Notes under the pieces: generated by a model
The model's database searches: none
Seen by the model: only the letters and a program-made list of their open reading frames with translations
What the model was told of the DNA's origin: nothing
Source: Burkholderiaceae bacterium
GTDB taxonomy: Bacteria; Pseudomonadota; Gammaproteobacteria; Burkholderiales; Burkholderiaceae_C
Length of the DNA: 64,000 nt
Reading direction: 5' to 3'
NCBI GenBank assembly: GCA_023150375.1
Contig: JAKLLA010000007.1
Span: 1-64,000 of the forward strand
Made by a program: the position numbers and the translations under genes
Shown here: positions 34,534 through 46,670 of the stretch, in pieces
How positions within the stretch are numbered: the first letter of the stretch is position 1
Layout: every line of letters starts with the position of its first letter

Positions 34534-35286
34534 TCAGGGCCGGGTCGACGACGCGGTGAGGGCGGCGTGGGCCCGGTGGAGGTGATCCAGATCGAATGGC
34601 GCGGCGGCAGGGCAAAGCCAGCCCACCAGACCGTCCGGCAGCCGAGTGCTCGGGAAGTACACGCTCGGGCGCAGCAGCAGGGGCACGGCCGCCGCACAGG
34701 CTGCCCGGGCGCCGGGCGGCGAGTCCTCGATGGCCAGCGCCTCGGCCGGCGCCAGGCCCAGCCTGCGCAGCGCCAGCAGGTAGACCTCCGGATCCGGCTT
34801 CTTGCGCTGCGTGTCCTCGCCGCAGCACAAGGCATCGAAGCCCATGTGCCAGTCCGGCCCCAGCAGGCGCTCGAACAGTGCCTGTACGTTGCGCCGGCTG
34901 GTCGTGGTGACGATGGCCTGGCGCAGCCCGGCTGCGTGTGCGGCGCGCATGGTCTCGAGCACCCCCGCACGGGCGGCGATCGCGCCGCCTTCGACCCGTC
35001 GTGCGTAGCGTTCGTTCTTCAGGACATGCAGGTGCCGCGCCAGGGCCTCGCGGTCCTCGGCACGGGTCGGTGCGTCCGGACGGTCGGCCATGTCGGCCAA
35101 CAGCCGTTCGCGCCCACCCGTCACCTGCAGCAGCGTCCCGTAGTGAGCCACGTCCCAGTGCCAGGGCAGCCCGGCCGCCTCGAAGGCCTGGTTGAAGGCC
35201 ACGCGGTGGCCGTCGCGCTCGGTCTCGGCCACCGTGCCGTCGACATCCCAGAGCAGGGCGCGCAGGGCGGGCGCAGGCATCGCCAT
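34534..35286 (-). CDS. cbbY: CbbY HAD-family sugar-bisphosphate phosphatase
   Basis: 250 residues. HAD motif I is LLWDVDGTVAETERDGHRVAFN, motif II TTTSRR, motif III KKPDPEVYLLAL and motif IV IEDSPPG. The sequence around motif I is characteristic of CbbY, which removes the RuBisCO inhibitor xylulose-1,5-bisphosphate. It is the last gene of the cbbE operon, 4 bp after cbbA, and so fits a RuBisCO maintenance role. Confidence 0.88.
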   Translation of the reverse strand: MAMPAPALRALLWDVDGTVAETERDGHRVAFNQAFEAAGLPWHWDVAHYGTLLQVTGGRERLLADMADRPDAPTRAEDREALARHLHVLKNERYARRVEGGAIAARAGVLETMRAAHAAGLRQAIVTTTSRRNVQALFERLLGPDWHMGFDALCCGEDTQRKKPDPEVYLLALRRLGLAPAEALAIEDSPPGARAACAAAVPLLLRPSVYFPSTRLPDGLVGWLCPAAAPFDLDHLHRAHAALTASSTRP

Positions 35287-35290
35287 GACC

Positions 35291-36328
35291 TCAGCGGTAG
35301 CGCTGCGCCATCGCCTCCAGCGCGACGGGCTGGATGCGGCTGGCCTGGCCGGCGCAGCCGAAGGCCTCGAAGCGCGCCTGGCAGATGCCCTGCGCCGCCT
35401 GGGTAGCCGCCGCCAGCGCCTTGCGCGGGTCGAACTCGCCGGGCTGGGTGGCCATCAGCTGGCGCATCGCGCCGAACATCGCCAGGCGGATGTCGGTGTC
35501 GATGTTGACCTTGCGCACGCCGCTGGCGATGCCGCGCACGATCTCCTCCACCGGCACGCCGTAGGTCTCCTTCAGCTCGCCGCCGTACTGGCGGATGATC
35601 GCCAGCCACTCCTGCGGCACGCTGGAGCTGCCGTGCATCACCAGGTGGGTGTCGGGCACCGCGGCGTGGATCTGCGCGATGCGGTCGATGGCCAGCACCT
35701 CGCCGGTGGGCGGGCGGGTGAACTTGTAGGCGCCGTGGCTGGTGCCGATCGCGATCGCCAGCGCGTCCACGCCGGTGCGGGCCACGAAGTCCCGTGCCTC
35801 GATCGGGTCGGTCAGCATCTGGTCGTGGCTGAGCTTGCCCGCCGCGCCCACGCCGTCCTCCTCGCCGGCGTCGCCGGTTTCCAGCGAGCCCAGGCAGCCC
35901 AGTTCGCCCTCCACCGACACGCCCACCGCATGGGCCATCTCGCAGACCCGGGCGGTGACGGCCACGTTGTAGTCGTAGCTGGCCGGCGTCCTGGCGTCCT
36001 CCCGCAGCGAGCCGTCCATCATCACGCTGGAGAAGCCCGAGCGGATCGCCTGGATGCACACCGCCGGCGAGGCGCCGTGGTCCTGGTGCAGGCACACGGG
36101 GATGTCCGGGTGCGTCTCGATGGCCGCCAGCACCATGTGGCGCAGGTAGGCCTCGCCGGCGTATTTGCGCGCACCGGCGCTGGCCTGCAGGATCACCGGG
36201 CTGTCGGTGGCCTGGGCGGCCTGCATGATCGCGTGGATCTGCTCCAGGTTGTTGACGTTGAAGGCCGGCACGCCGTAGCCGTGCTCGGCGGCGTGGTCCA
36301 GCAGTTGTCGCAGGGAGATGAGAGCCAT
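35291..36328 (-). CDS. cbbA: Fructose-bisphosphate aldolase class II
   Basis: 345 residues from ATG 36328. Class II zinc aldolase features: [21 protein letters not shown] with zinc histidines, [18 protein letters not shown] and [13 protein letters not shown]. In the Calvin cycle it makes fructose-1,6-bisphosphate and sedoheptulose-1,7-bisphosphate from triose and erythrose phosphates. It sits between cbbZ and cbbY. Confidence 0.95.
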   Translation of the reverse strand: MALISLRQLLDHAAEHGYGVPAFNVNNLEQIHAIMQAAQATDSPVILQASAGARKYAGEAYLRHMVLAAIETHPDIPVCLHQDHGASPAVCIQAIRSGFSSVMMDGSLREDARTPASYDYNVAVTARVCEMAHAVGVSVEGELGCLGSLETGDAGEEDGVGAAGKLSHDQMLTDPIEARDFVARTGVDALAIAIGTSHGAYKFTRPPTGEVLAIDRIAQIHAAVPDTHLVMHGSSSVPQEWLAIIRQYGGELKETYGVPVEEIVRGIASGVRKVNIDTDIRLAMFGAMRQLMATQPGEFDPRKALAAATQAAQGICQARFEAFGCAGQASRIQPVALEAMAQRYR

Positions 36329-36365
36329 CGGAGGACCTTGGCAAGAAGAAAACGGGAGAAACCGC

Positions 36366-37073
36366 TCAGGCCGCGACGCGGCAGCCCTGGGCGCGATTGG
36401 CGGCGAGCACGAAGTCGGCGACCTCCGGCAGGCCGGTGAAGTGGCGGTGCGCCTCGCGGCCGGCATCGCGGCGCCCGCCGGTGTAGCCCCAGGGGACGAA
36501 CCAGGCCTCGGCACCGGCTGCGCGCGCAGCCTCGACATCGGTGGCCGAATCGCCCACATGCGCGGCGCGGCCGGCCTCGCCGCCCAGCGCGTCCAGGACG
36601 TGCTGCAGCGCCTGCGGGTGCGGCTTGGCGTGGGGCAGCCGGTCGCCGCCGGCCACGAAGTCGAAAGCGGCCAGCAGCCCGGTGCCCTGCAGCACCTTCA
36701 GCGCGTGGGCATGCTCCTTGTTGGTCAGGCAGGCGAGCCGGACGCCGCCCAGCCTCAGCGCGTGCAACGCGGCCAGGGCCCCCGGATAGGGCTGCGCGAT
36801 CGTGCCGGCCAGGTCGCCGTAGTGCGCGTCCAGCCGCGGCCCCATCGCCGCACGGCAGCGCTCGTTCACGCAGATCCCGTCGCGTTCGCAGAGGTGGTCC
36901 AGCGTGCGCTGCAGGGTCGTGCGGGTGCCCGCCCCGATGAAGCCGAAGATGGTCGCCTCGGGCTGCGGCGGCAGGCCGAACTCGGCCAGGGTGCGGTTGA
37001 CGGCGGTGGCGATCTCGGCGCCGGTGTCCACCAGGGTGCCGTCGAGGTCGAAGGAAATGACGCTGTAGCGCAT
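36366..37073 (-). CDS. cbbZ: Phosphoglycolate phosphatase
   Basis: 235 residues, HAD family with [42 protein letters not shown] and [16 protein letters not shown]. Phosphoglycolate phosphatase removes the product of the oxygenase reaction of RuBisCO. Its location between transketolase and aldolase in a cbb operon matches cbbZ of other proteobacteria. Confidence 0.92.
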   Translation of the reverse strand: MRYSVISFDLDGTLVDTGAEIATAVNRTLAEFGLPPQPEATIFGFIGAGTRTTLQRTLDHLCERDGICVNERCRAAMGPRLDAHYGDLAGTIAQPYPGALAALHALRLGGVRLACLTNKEHAHALKVLQGTGLLAAFDFVAGGDRLPHAKPHPQALQHVLDALGGEAGRAAHVGDSATDVEAARAAGAEAWFVPWGYTGGRRDAGREAHRHFTGLPEVADFVLAANRAQGCRVAA

Positions 37074-37092
37074 GGCGGGTTCCGGACGGAGG

Positions 37093-39147
<2,055 letters not shown>

Positions 39148-39174
39148 GTCACTGCTCCTGTTCGTTCTTCCGGG

Positions 39175-40059
39175 TCACAGCACGTTGAGAGAGCGACGCC
39201 GCCGCTCCATCATTCGCCAGATGTAGGGCGTGAAGATCAGCTGCATCGCCAGCTCCATCTTTCCGCCCGGCACCACCAGGGTGTTGGCCCGGCTCATCCA
39301 CGAGTTGTTGATCATGTTGAGCAGGTAGGGGAAGTCGATGCCCTTCGGGTTGGCGAAGCGGATCACGCAGATCGACTCGTCGGCGGTGGGGATGTCGCGG
39401 GCGATGAAGGGGTTGGAGGTGTCCACCACCGGCACGCGCTGGAAGTTGACGTGGGTGTGCTCGAACTGCGGGCAGATGTAGTGCACGTAGTCGGGCATGC
39501 GGCGCAGGATGGTGTCGGTCACCGCCTCGGCGCTGTAGCCGCGCACGTTCTTGTCGCGGTAGAGCTTCTGGATCCACTCCAGGTTGATCACCGGCACCAC
39601 GCCGATCAGCAGGTCCGGGTGGCGGGCGATGTTCACTTCGGGCGTCACGACGGCGCCGTGCAGCCCCTCGTAGAACAGCAGGTCGGTGTCGGCGGGCAGG
39701 TCCTCCCAGGGCGTGAAGGTGCCGGGGTCCTGCTTGTACGGGGCGGCCTCGCCGGGGTCGTGCAGGTACTTGCGGCGCTTGCCGTTGCCGCATTCACCGT
39801 AGCTGCGGAACAGCGCCTCCAGCTCGGGGAAGAGGTTGTTCTCCGGCCCGAAGTGGCTGAAGTGCTTGTTGCCGGCCTTCTCCGCCTCAGCCTGGCGCTT
39901 GCGCATCTCCAGGCGGTCGTAGCGGTGGAAGCTGTCGCCCTCGATGACCGCGGCGCGGATCTTCTCGCGGCGGAAGATGTTCTCGAAGGTGCGCGTCACC
40001 GACGAGGTGCCCGCGCCGGACGAGCCGGTGATGGCGATGATGGGATGCCGTTCTGACAT
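39175..40059 (-). CDS. cbbP: Phosphoribulokinase
   Basis: 294 residues, the short proteobacterial type. P-loop IAITGSSGAGTSSVTRTF at the N-terminus, then VIEGDSFHRYDR and LLFYEGLHGAVV. It phosphorylates ribulose-5-phosphate to ribulose-1,5-bisphosphate, the RuBisCO substrate, and is specific to the Calvin cycle. Located between cbbF and cbbT. Confidence 0.96.
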   Translation of the reverse strand: MSERHPIIAITGSSGAGTSSVTRTFENIFRREKIRAAVIEGDSFHRYDRLEMRKRQAEAEKAGNKHFSHFGPENNLFPELEALFRSYGECGNGKRRKYLHDPGEAAPYKQDPGTFTPWEDLPADTDLLFYEGLHGAVVTPEVNIARHPDLLIGVVPVINLEWIQKLYRDKNVRGYSAEAVTDTILRRMPDYVHYICPQFEHTHVNFQRVPVVDTSNPFIARDIPTADESICVIRFANPKGIDFPYLLNMINNSWMSRANTLVVPGGKMELAMQLIFTPYIWRMMERRRRSLNVL

Positions 40060-40098
40060 GGTGGGTCTCCTGGATGCTGAAAATTGGGGGCGGGCCGC

Positions 40099-41196
40099 TC
40101 AATCCCTGAACAGGGAGCGCTCCTGGAACAGCGGCGCGGGCGCCTCGCGGGTGACCGGCTCGTGGTGGTAGCGCTCGATGCGCTCCACCTCGTTCTTCGA
40201 GCCGAACACCAGGCCGATGCGCTGGTGCAGCGAGCTGGGCTTGACGCCCAGCACCGGCTGGCGGCCGGTGGAGGCGCGCCCTCCCGCCTGCTCCATCAGG
40301 AAGCCGATCGGGTTGGCCTCGTAGAGCAGGCGCAGGCGGCCGGGCTTGGACGGGTCCTTCATGTCGCGCGGATACATGAACACACCGCCGCGCATCAGGA
40401 TGCGGTGTGCCTCGGCCACCATCGAGGCGATCCAGCGCATGTTGAAGTCCTTGCCGCGCGGGCCCGTCTTGCCGGCCAGGCACTCGTCGACGTAGCGCTT
40501 GACCGGCGGCTCCCAGAAGCGCGAGTTCGACGCGTTGATCGCGAACTCGTGCGTGTCCGCCGGCACGCGGATGTCCGGGTGCGTCAGCATGAACTCGCCC
40601 AGGTTCGGGTTGAGCGTGAAGCCGGCCACGCCATTGCCGACGCTGAGCACCAGCATCGTCGTCGGCCCGTAGAGCGCGTAGCCGGCGGCGACCTGCGTGG
40701 CACCGGGTTGCAGGAAGTCGGCCTCCACCACATCCCGGCCGCTGTCGACCACCTCCTGCGGCGCGCGCAGGATGGAGAAGATGCTGCCCACCGAGACGTT
40801 GACGTCGATGTTGGAGCTGCCGTCGAGCGGGTCGAACACCAGCAGGTACTTGCCGCGCGGGCGCGCCGCCGGGATCTGCGAGGGCTGCTCCATCTCCTCG
40901 GAGGCCATGCCCGCCAGCGTGCCGGACCACTCATTGCGGCGCAGGAAGACCTCGTTGGACAGCACGTCCAGCGGCTTCTGCACCTCGCCCTGCACATTGG
41001 TCTCGCCGCCCACCGCGGCGTTGACTGCCGCCCCCAGGCCATCGGCCAGCTCGCCGAAGGCGACGGTGCGGGCGATCGCCTTGCAGGCGAGCGACACATC
41101 CAGGATCAGGGCGTTCAGATCCCCGCTGGCACCGGGGAAGCGGCGCCGCTGGGCGATGAGGTACTGGGTCAGGGTGGACCGGCTGGACAAAGGCAT
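40099..41196 (-). CDS. cbbF: Fructose-1,6-bisphosphatase class I
   Basis: 365 residues from ATG 41196; an upstream in-frame start adds a proline-rich, non-conserved tail. Metal and substrate motifs are clear: [20 protein letters not shown], then [20 protein letters not shown] and [17 protein letters not shown]. It removes the 1-phosphate of fructose-1,6-bisphosphate and probably of sedoheptulose-1,7-bisphosphate. Second gene of the operon, 51 bp after cbbE. Confidence 0.95.
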   Translation of the reverse strand: MPLSSRSTLTQYLIAQRRRFPGASGDLNALILDVSLACKAIARTVAFGELADGLGAAVNAAVGGETNVQGEVQKPLDVLSNEVFLRRNEWSGTLAGMASEEMEQPSQIPAARPRGKYLLVFDPLDGSSNIDVNVSVGSIFSILRAPQEVVDSGRDVVEADFLQPGATQVAAGYALYGPTTMLVLSVGNGVAGFTLNPNLGEFMLTHPDIRVPADTHEFAINASNSRFWEPPVKRYVDECLAGKTGPRGKDFNMRWIASMVAEAHRILMRGGVFMYPRDMKDPSKPGRLRLLYEANPIGFLMEQAGGRASTGRQPVLGVKPSSLHQRIGLVFGSKNEVERIERYHHEPVTREAPAPLFQERSLFRD

Positions 41197-41247
41197 GGTG
41201 GGAGGCTCACTGGGTTGTCGTCGGATTTCTGGGGGCAAGGGAGGGGA

Positions 41248-41946
41248 CTACTGGCGGGCGCCTTCGAGCTCGGCGCGCATCGCGTCGATCACGGCGCGGT
41301 AGTCCGGCTTGCCGAAGATCGCGCTGCCGGCCACGAAGGTGTCGGCGCCGGCATCGGCCACGCGGCGGATGTTCTCGACCTTGATGCCGCCGTCGATTTC
41401 CAGGCGGATGTCGCGCCCGCTGCGTTCACGTTCCTGGTCGATCAGCCGGCGCACCTGCTCGGCCTTGCGCAGCGTGCTGTCGATGAAGCTCTGTCCGCCG
41501 AAGCCCGGGTTCACGCTCATCAGCAAGACGACGTCCACCTTGTCCAGCGTCCACTCCAGCACGTCGATGGACATCGCCGGGTTGAACACCAGCCCGGCCT
41601 GGCAGCCCGCGCCGCGGATCAGCTGCAGCGTGCGGTCCACATGGGTGGAGGCATCGGGGTGGAAGGTGATGATGTCCGCGCCCGCCTTGGCGAAGTCGAG
41701 GGCCAGCGCGTCCACCGGCTGCACCATCAGGTGCACGTCCAGCGGAACCGGCGTGCCGTCCGGGCGGCGGCAGTGCGGCTTGATCGCCTGCGCCACCGCG
41801 GGCCCGACGGTGAGGTTGGGGACGTAGTGGTTGTCCATCACGTCGAAGTGAATCCAGTCCGCGCCGGCGGCGATGACGTTGCGCACCTCCTCACCCAGGC
41901 GGGCAAAGTCGGCCGAGAGGATGCTGGGGGCGATGCGGAAGTTCAT
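41248..41946 (-). CDS. rpe: Ribulose-phosphate 3-epimerase
   Basis: 232 residues from ATG 41946, the family start [17 protein letters not shown] being immediately inside. Other motifs: [28 protein letters not shown] and [12 protein letters not shown]. It interconverts xylulose-5-phosphate and ribulose-5-phosphate (also called cbbE). It is the first gene of the cbb operon and has the CbbR-type promoter about 90 bp upstream. Confidence 0.95.
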   Translation of the reverse strand: MNFRIAPSILSADFARLGEEVRNVIAAGADWIHFDVMDNHYVPNLTVGPAVAQAIKPHCRRPDGTPVPLDVHLMVQPVDALALDFAKAGADIITFHPDASTHVDRTLQLIRGAGCQAGLVFNPAMSIDVLEWTLDKVDVVLLMSVNPGFGGQSFIDSTLRKAEQVRRLIDQERERSGRDIRLEIDGGIKVENIRRVADAGADTFVAGSAIFGKPDYRAVIDAMRAELEGARQ

Positions 41947-42034
41947 GGCGGCACGCAGGATGGAAGGCTGAAGCCCGGACCGCCGGAACTGGAGAAAGGG
42001 GGAAAAGTCGGGACGGTGACGGCTCGGTGACACC

Positions 42035-42063
42035 AATGTAGGCAGCCGATTGTTTAAGGTAAA
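42035..42063 (-). promoter_or_regulatory. Sigma-70-like promoter of the cbbE-cbbY operon
   Basis: On the minus strand a -35 TTTACC (42063-42058) and a -10 TACATT (42040-42035) are separated by 17 bp, giving a leader of about 80 bases before the rpe ATG. The cbbM promoter at 49039-49067 has the same spacing and nearly the same hexamers. Confidence 0.65.
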
Positions 42064-42085
42064 TTCACTGATGTTTGGGTTTCGA

Positions 42086-42100
42086 TTCAGAGAAACTGAA
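42086..42100 (-). promoter_or_regulatory. Candidate CbbR-binding site between rpe and cbbR
   Basis: TTCAG-AGAAA-CTGAA, a dyad containing the LysR-type T-N11-A pattern, centred about 65 bp upstream of the inferred rpe transcription start and 26 bp before the cbbR ATG. That is the standard place for the recognition site of a LysR activator that also represses its own gene. Confidence 0.6.
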
Positions 42101-42126
42101 TTTCCCCCTCACCACGAAAGCCGGCC

Positions 42127-43098
42127 ATGAGAACCGTCACCTTCCGCCAGTTGCGCGTCTTCGTCGAGGTGGCGCGCCACCTCAGCTTCGTGCGCGCGGC
42201 CGAGGCCCTGCACCTGACGCCGCCGGCGGTGACGATGCAGGTCAAGGAGCTGGAGTCGGCCATCGAACTGCCGCTGTTCGACCGCCAGGGCCGCAAGGTC
42301 TCGCTGACCACCGCAGGCGAGTACTTCCTGGTCTACGCCAAGCGCCTGCTCGCCACGCTCAAGGATGCCGACGACGCGATGGCGCGCTTTCGCAAGCTCG
42401 AGACCGGCCAGCTCACCGTCGGGCTGGTCAGCACCGCGAAGTACTTCGTGCCGCGGCTGCTGGTGAAATTTCGCGAGGAGCACCCGGGCGTGGAGATCCG
42501 GCTGCAGGTCACCGCCAACCGCGAGCAGCTGGTGACCCTGATGGTCAACGGCGAAGTCGACCTGGCGATCATGGGCCGCCCCCCGCGCGAGCTGGCCACG
42601 CGCGCCGAGCCCTTCGCGGCGCATCCGCATGTCTTCGTCGCGCCGCCCGGCCACCCGATCCTGCGCTCGGGCCACCCGCCGGTGGCGGCGCTGGCGGGCT
42701 ACCCGCTGATCGCCCGCGAGGGCGCCTCGGGCACCCGGGCACTGATGGAACGGTTCTTCGCCGATCACCGGGTCGAGCCGCGCATCGCGATGGAGATGCC
42801 CAGCAACGAGACCATCAAGCAGGCGGTCATGGCAGGCATGGGGCTGAGCTTCCTGTCGCTGCACACGCTGGGGCTGGAACTGCAGGCCGGCATGATCGAG
42901 CTGGTGCATGTGGAGGACACGCCGGTGATGCGCATGTGGAACGTGGTGCACCTGAGCTCGCGCGTGCTCTCGCCGGCCGCCGAGGCCTTCCGCTACTTCA
43001 TCCTGGAGGAGGGTGAGACCTACCTGGCCGAGCACGACCGGCCCTGGATGAGCAACCTCACGCCGAAGCCGGCGGCGCGACCGACCGAGCCGGACTGA
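42127..43098 (+). CDS. cbbR: LysR-type regulator CbbR
   Basis: 323 residues. N-terminal winged helix typical of the family (FRQLRVFVEVARHLSF, AAEALHLTPPAVTMQVKELE, LFDRQGRKVSLTTAGE), then a two-lobed effector domain. Divergent position next to the cbbE operon identifies it as CbbR, the activator of Calvin-cycle genes, which usually responds to cycle intermediates. The presumed binding dyad lies just before its start. It probably controls both cbb operons in this window. Confidence 0.93.
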   Translation: MRTVTFRQLRVFVEVARHLSFVRAAEALHLTPPAVTMQVKELESAIELPLFDRQGRKVSLTTAGEYFLVYAKRLLATLKDADDAMARFRKLETGQLTVGLVSTAKYFVPRLLVKFREEHPGVEIRLQVTANREQLVTLMVNGEVDLAIMGRPPRELATRAEPFAAHPHVFVAPPGHPILRSGHPPVAALAGYPLIAREGASGTRALMERFFADHRVEPRIAMEMPSNETIKQAVMAGMGLSFLSLHTLGLELQAGMIELVHVEDTPVMRMWNVVHLSSRVLSPAAEAFRYFILEEGETYLAEHDRPWMSNLTPKPAARPTEPD

Positions 43099-43118
43099 AG
43101 CGGACCGAGTGACTTCTG

Positions 43119-43137
43119 CGGCCGCACGCCGCGGCCG
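43119..43137. terminator. GC hairpin between cbbR and the antiporter gene
   Basis: CGGCCGC and GCGGCCG (7 bp) enclose ACGCC between two converging genes. There is no T-run on either strand, so this is a weak bidirectional terminator candidate only. Confidence 0.35.
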
Positions 43138-43138
43138 G

Positions 43139-44350
43139 TCAGCCCGCGCGCCCCAGCACCGCTTCGAGCCGGCGCAGCATCGGCGTCACCACCGGCACGG
43201 TGAGCATCGTGCTGCCCACGGCCATCAGCAGCAGCGCGGTGAAGGTGGCGCCGGTGATCACCGCCTTGTCCAGCAGGATGTTGGCGAAGATGATCATGAT
43301 CAGCGCCTTGGTCTGCAGCAGCCAGCCGATCAGCGAGGCCTCGCCGCGCTGCCAGCCGAGAATGCGGCCGGCCGCGTGCACACCCGCCAGTTTGCCCGCC
43401 ACCGAGGCCAGCAGCAGCCAGCCGGCCGCCAGGAACACCGTCGCGAAGCCGCTGCCGGCGCCGATGTCCCAGTTCGTGCGCAGACCGGTGCTCAGGAAGA
43501 ACACCGGCATCATCACCAGCAGCACATGGTGGCGCAGCTGGTCCAGGCGGTCCTGGTCGAACCAGTGCGAGTCCATCACCGCGCCGGCCAGGAAGGCGCC
43601 GACCATGAAGTGCAGCCCCGACCAGTCCGCCCCCAGCGCACAGGCCGCCAGCCAGATCAGGCCGACGTACCAGCGGTCCCGCTCGGGAATGCGCAGCATC
43701 AGCCGGCGCAGCGCCAGGCTGGCCAGCGCGAACAGCGCCAGAAAGGCGGCCTGCTTGCCCACCCGCGTCCAGTCCAGCAGGATCAGCGCCAGCACGCCCC
43801 AGATGGCAATGTCGTCCAGGCTGGCGTAGCGCAGGATGCGCTGGCCGATCGGGCGGCGCAGGATCTCGAGCTTCTCCATCAGCAGGATCAGGATCGGCAG
43901 CGCAGTCACCGCGCAGGACATGCCCACGCCGAGCACGAACTGCCAGCGCTGGGCCTGCGGCCCGATCCAGCCCGGCGTCGCGAGCATCGCCCAGGCGGCC
44001 ACGCAGCCCAGCGCCAGCGGGGCGCCCAGGGCCAGGCCAGCGGTGATGCTGCTCTCCCGCCGGTGCGTCCAGGCCTGGCGCAGGTCCAGCTCGATGCCGG
44101 CGATCCAGACGAACAGCATCACCGCCCACCAGGCCACACCGTTCAGCGCGGTGATGACCTGCGGATCGAAGACGAAGCGGTAGTAGTCCGGAAACGCTGC
44201 CCCCAGCACGCCCGGCCCGAGCAGGATGCCCCCGACGATCTGCACCACCACCAGCGGCGCGACATGCTCCGTGCGCCCCAGCCGCCACACCAGGTAGGGC
44301 AGGCTGAAGATGATCAGCATCGCGATCAGGAAAACTTCGGTGGTGTTCAT
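43139..44350 (-). CDS. Cation/proton antiporter (CPA2/Kef-type membrane domain)
   Basis: 403 residues with about 11-12 hydrophobic segments and no C-terminal TrkA domain. Recognisable CPA2 features: VVVQIVGGILLGPGVLG, the half-helix region ASLDDIAIWGVLALILL with the conserved acidic pair (LDD), and MVGAFLAGAVM. Such proteins exchange Na+ or K+ for H+. It follows cbbO on the same strand after 40 bp with no visible terminator, so it may be co-transcribed with RuBisCO and serve pH or ion balance during carbon fixation; this is inference. Confidence 0.87.
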   Translation of the reverse strand: MNTTEVFLIAMLIIFSLPYLVWRLGRTEHVAPLVVVQIVGGILLGPGVLGAAFPDYYRFVFDPQVITALNGVAWWAVMLFVWIAGIELDLRQAWTHRRESSITAGLALGAPLALGCVAAWAMLATPGWIGPQAQRWQFVLGVGMSCAVTALPILILLMEKLEILRRPIGQRILRYASLDDIAIWGVLALILLDWTRVGKQAAFLALFALASLALRRLMLRIPERDRWYVGLIWLAACALGADWSGLHFMVGAFLAGAVMDSHWFDQDRLDQLRHHVLLVMMPVFFLSTGLRTNWDIGAGSGFATVFLAAGWLLLASVAGKLAGVHAAGRILGWQRGEASLIGWLLQTKALIMIIFANILLDKAVITGATFTALLLMAVGSTMLTVPVVTPMLRRLEAVLGRAG

Positions 44351-44390
44351 GGCCGGGCGGTTCTGCGCGGCGCGCAGTGTGACACGGCCC

Positions 44391-46649
44391 TCAGCGGGTC
44401 AGCCCCAGGAAGATCTCCGGCAGCCGGCGCGGCAGCTGGGCCACCCGGTCGATGACGCTGCAGCGCGCGCCGAAGACGCGGCCGACGTAGGCGTCGGCCT
44501 GGGCGTCCAGGCTGATGCAGTGGGTGTACAGGCCCAGCGCGTCCAGCTCGTGCACCGCCTGGGCGGCGTCGGCGACGAGGTGCTCAGGGTCGGCCACGTC
44601 CACGTCGCTGGGGCGGCCGTCGGTGAGCACCAGCAGCAGGCGGCGGTCGGCTTGGCGGCCGCTGAGCAGCTCGCCGGCGTGGCGCAGCGCCGCGCCCATG
44701 CGGGTGGAGAACGCACCCTGCACGGCGGCCAGCCGCGCCTTGGGCGCATCGTCCCAGGCCTCGCCGAAGCCCTTGACGTGCAGCAGGTCGACGCGCTGGC
44801 GCGTGTCGGAGTGGAAGCCGACGATGGCCAGCCGGTCGCCCAGCGTGGCGATCGCCCCGGCCAGCAGCGCCACCGCGGCGCGGCTCAGGCTGAGCACGGT
44901 GTCGCCCGGTTCGCCGGCGCCCTCCCCGGTCGCCACCGGGTCGTTGACGGGATCGTTCACCGAGGCCGACAGGTCCATCAGCAGCAGCACCGCGATGTCG
45001 CGGCCGTCGGTGCGGTGGCTCATCTGCACCCGGGTGTCGGGCAGCCGTCCGGCGCGCAGGTCGCCCAGGGCGGCGATGGCCCGGTCCAGGTCCAGCTCGC
45101 TGCCCTCCTCCTGGTGGCGCAGGCGCACACGGTCCTGGGGCTTGAGGGCGTCGAGCAGGCGCTCGAGATCACGCTCGGTGTCGTGGTGGCGCGCCAGCAG
45201 CGCGTCGATGTCCGCGGCGCGGCCGGCCGGCTGCAGGCGGTCGTAGACCTTCACCCAGTCGGGCCGGTAGGCCAGCGCCGCAGCGTCCCACTCGGGGTAG
45301 AGGCGCGGGGGCAGCTCGTCCGGCTCGGCCTCGGCGGGGCGCGGCGGCGGGTCGCCCTGCGTGTCCTCCTCGTCGCCGGCCTCGATGAAGCGCCAGAGGT
45401 GGCGGTTGTCGTCGCGCCAGTCGACCTGCGTGCCCTCGAAGAGCACCTCGGCGAACTGGTCGCTGGGCCGGCGGCTGCGCGCCACCCAGGCCAGCGCCAG
45501 CGTGGCCATCTCCCGGCTGCTGGACTCGCCGGCGGCCAGCGCTGCGGTGAATTGACCCAGAACGTCGCGCTCGAGGTCGTCATGCGGCTCGCCGGTGAAC
45601 AGCGCGTGCGACAGCCGGGCCAGCCGCAGCCGCAGCGTGCTGACGCGGCGCTGTGAATCCGCAGCGTCATCGGGGTCGGCCGGCGGCAGCGGGTGCAGCG
45701 CGCGCATCACCGCGCCCAGGCCGGGGAAGCGCCGCCGCAGCAGCGCGTCGATGCGCGCGTCCTCGAGGGTCTCCACCGCCAGGCGCTGCATCGGGCTCCA
45801 GTTGTCGGCCACGAGGAAGTGGCTCCAGCGCCGGTGGCCGGCCAGGTGCGCGGCCATCAGGCGGTAGCGCTGCAGGGCGCCCACGCCGGCGTGGGCCTCC
45901 AGCCGCTCGGGCAGGTGCAGGCCATCGGCGTCCAGATGGGGCAGCGCGGCCACCGCCTCGCCATCGGTCGGTTCCGGCAGCGGCAGGATCGGCTCGTCCA
46001 GCGCCCAGAGCGCACGCAGCGTCAGCGTCAGCCGGCGCTCGGCGTCGACCAGCGCCAGGCCGGGGCGCTCGCGGTTGAACAGCGCCCGGCTGTCCGGCGA
46101 CTGCCGGCGCAGGAACTCCGCCAGGCGGTCGGGGTGGTGGCCATGCAGGCGCAGGCCGGCCTCCAGCCAGCGGCCCAGTCCGTCCACCGGCACGCGTGCC
46201 AGCAGGCCAGGCGACTCGGCGAGGAAGACCGGCAGCGCCGCGCTCGGGTCGATGGCGCGGTGGTGGATCGCCACGCTGCTGCCCCGCTGCAGCGCCAGCC
46301 CCTGCGCCAGCCAGCCGGCGGCGTCGGCGACGGTGGACAGCCGCAGCGCCGGCAGCACCGCCAGCAGCGCGCCGATGGCGCGGCCGTCCGGCGTCTTCTG
46401 CAGCGCCGCCAGCACCTCGCGCAGCGGGGCGAGCAGGCCGGGGCCGAGCCGGGCCAGCAGCTCGGCGCCGTGCAGCAGCCACTGCCGCTGCGGCTCGGCG
46501 CCACGGCCCAGCCGGCCGAGCCAGAAGGCCAGGTCCAGCCAGGCGTCCACCGTCCCGGCGTCGAGCCGCTCACGGGCCTGGGCGACGCAGGTGTCGAAGA
46601 TCGCATCGACCTCCGGGAAGCGCGGGCCGGGGCGCTGCGGCGCAAGCAT
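44391..46649 (-). CDS. cbbO: RuBisCO activation protein CbbO (VWA domain)
   Basis: 752 residues from ATG 46649 (GTG 46658 possible). The C-terminal 200 residues form a von Willebrand factor A domain with the metal-ion site VLLLMDLSASVND (DxSxS); the N-terminal part is helical and leucine-rich. CbbO works with the hexameric ATPase CbbQ as an activase that removes inhibitory sugar phosphates from RuBisCO. The preceding gene is cbbQ and the next upstream is the form II enzyme cbbM, the expected order. Confidence 0.92.
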   Translation of the reverse strand: MLAPQRPGPRFPEVDAIFDTCVAQARERLDAGTVDAWLDLAFWLGRLGRGAEPQRQWLLHGAELLARLGPGLLAPLREVLAALQKTPDGRAIGALLAVLPALRLSTVADAAGWLAQGLALQRGSSVAIHHRAIDPSAALPVFLAESPGLLARVPVDGLGRWLEAGLRLHGHHPDRLAEFLRRQSPDSRALFNRERPGLALVDAERRLTLTLRALWALDEPILPLPEPTDGEAVAALPHLDADGLHLPERLEAHAGVGALQRYRLMAAHLAGHRRWSHFLVADNWSPMQRLAVETLEDARIDALLRRRFPGLGAVMRALHPLPPADPDDAADSQRRVSTLRLRLARLSHALFTGEPHDDLERDVLGQFTAALAAGESSSREMATLALAWVARSRRPSDQFAEVLFEGTQVDWRDDNRHLWRFIEAGDEEDTQGDPPPRPAEAEPDELPPRLYPEWDAAALAYRPDWVKVYDRLQPAGRAADIDALLARHHDTERDLERLLDALKPQDRVRLRHQEEGSELDLDRAIAALGDLRAGRLPDTRVQMSHRTDGRDIAVLLLMDLSASVNDPVNDPVATGEGAGEPGDTVLSLSRAAVALLAGAIATLGDRLAIVGFHSDTRQRVDLLHVKGFGEAWDDAPKARLAAVQGAFSTRMGAALRHAGELLSGRQADRRLLLVLTDGRPSDVDVADPEHLVADAAQAVHELDALGLYTHCISLDAQADAYVGRVFGARCSVIDRVAQLPRRLPEIFLGLTR

Positions 46650-46670
46650 GGTCGGCACCGTCGAAAGGCG

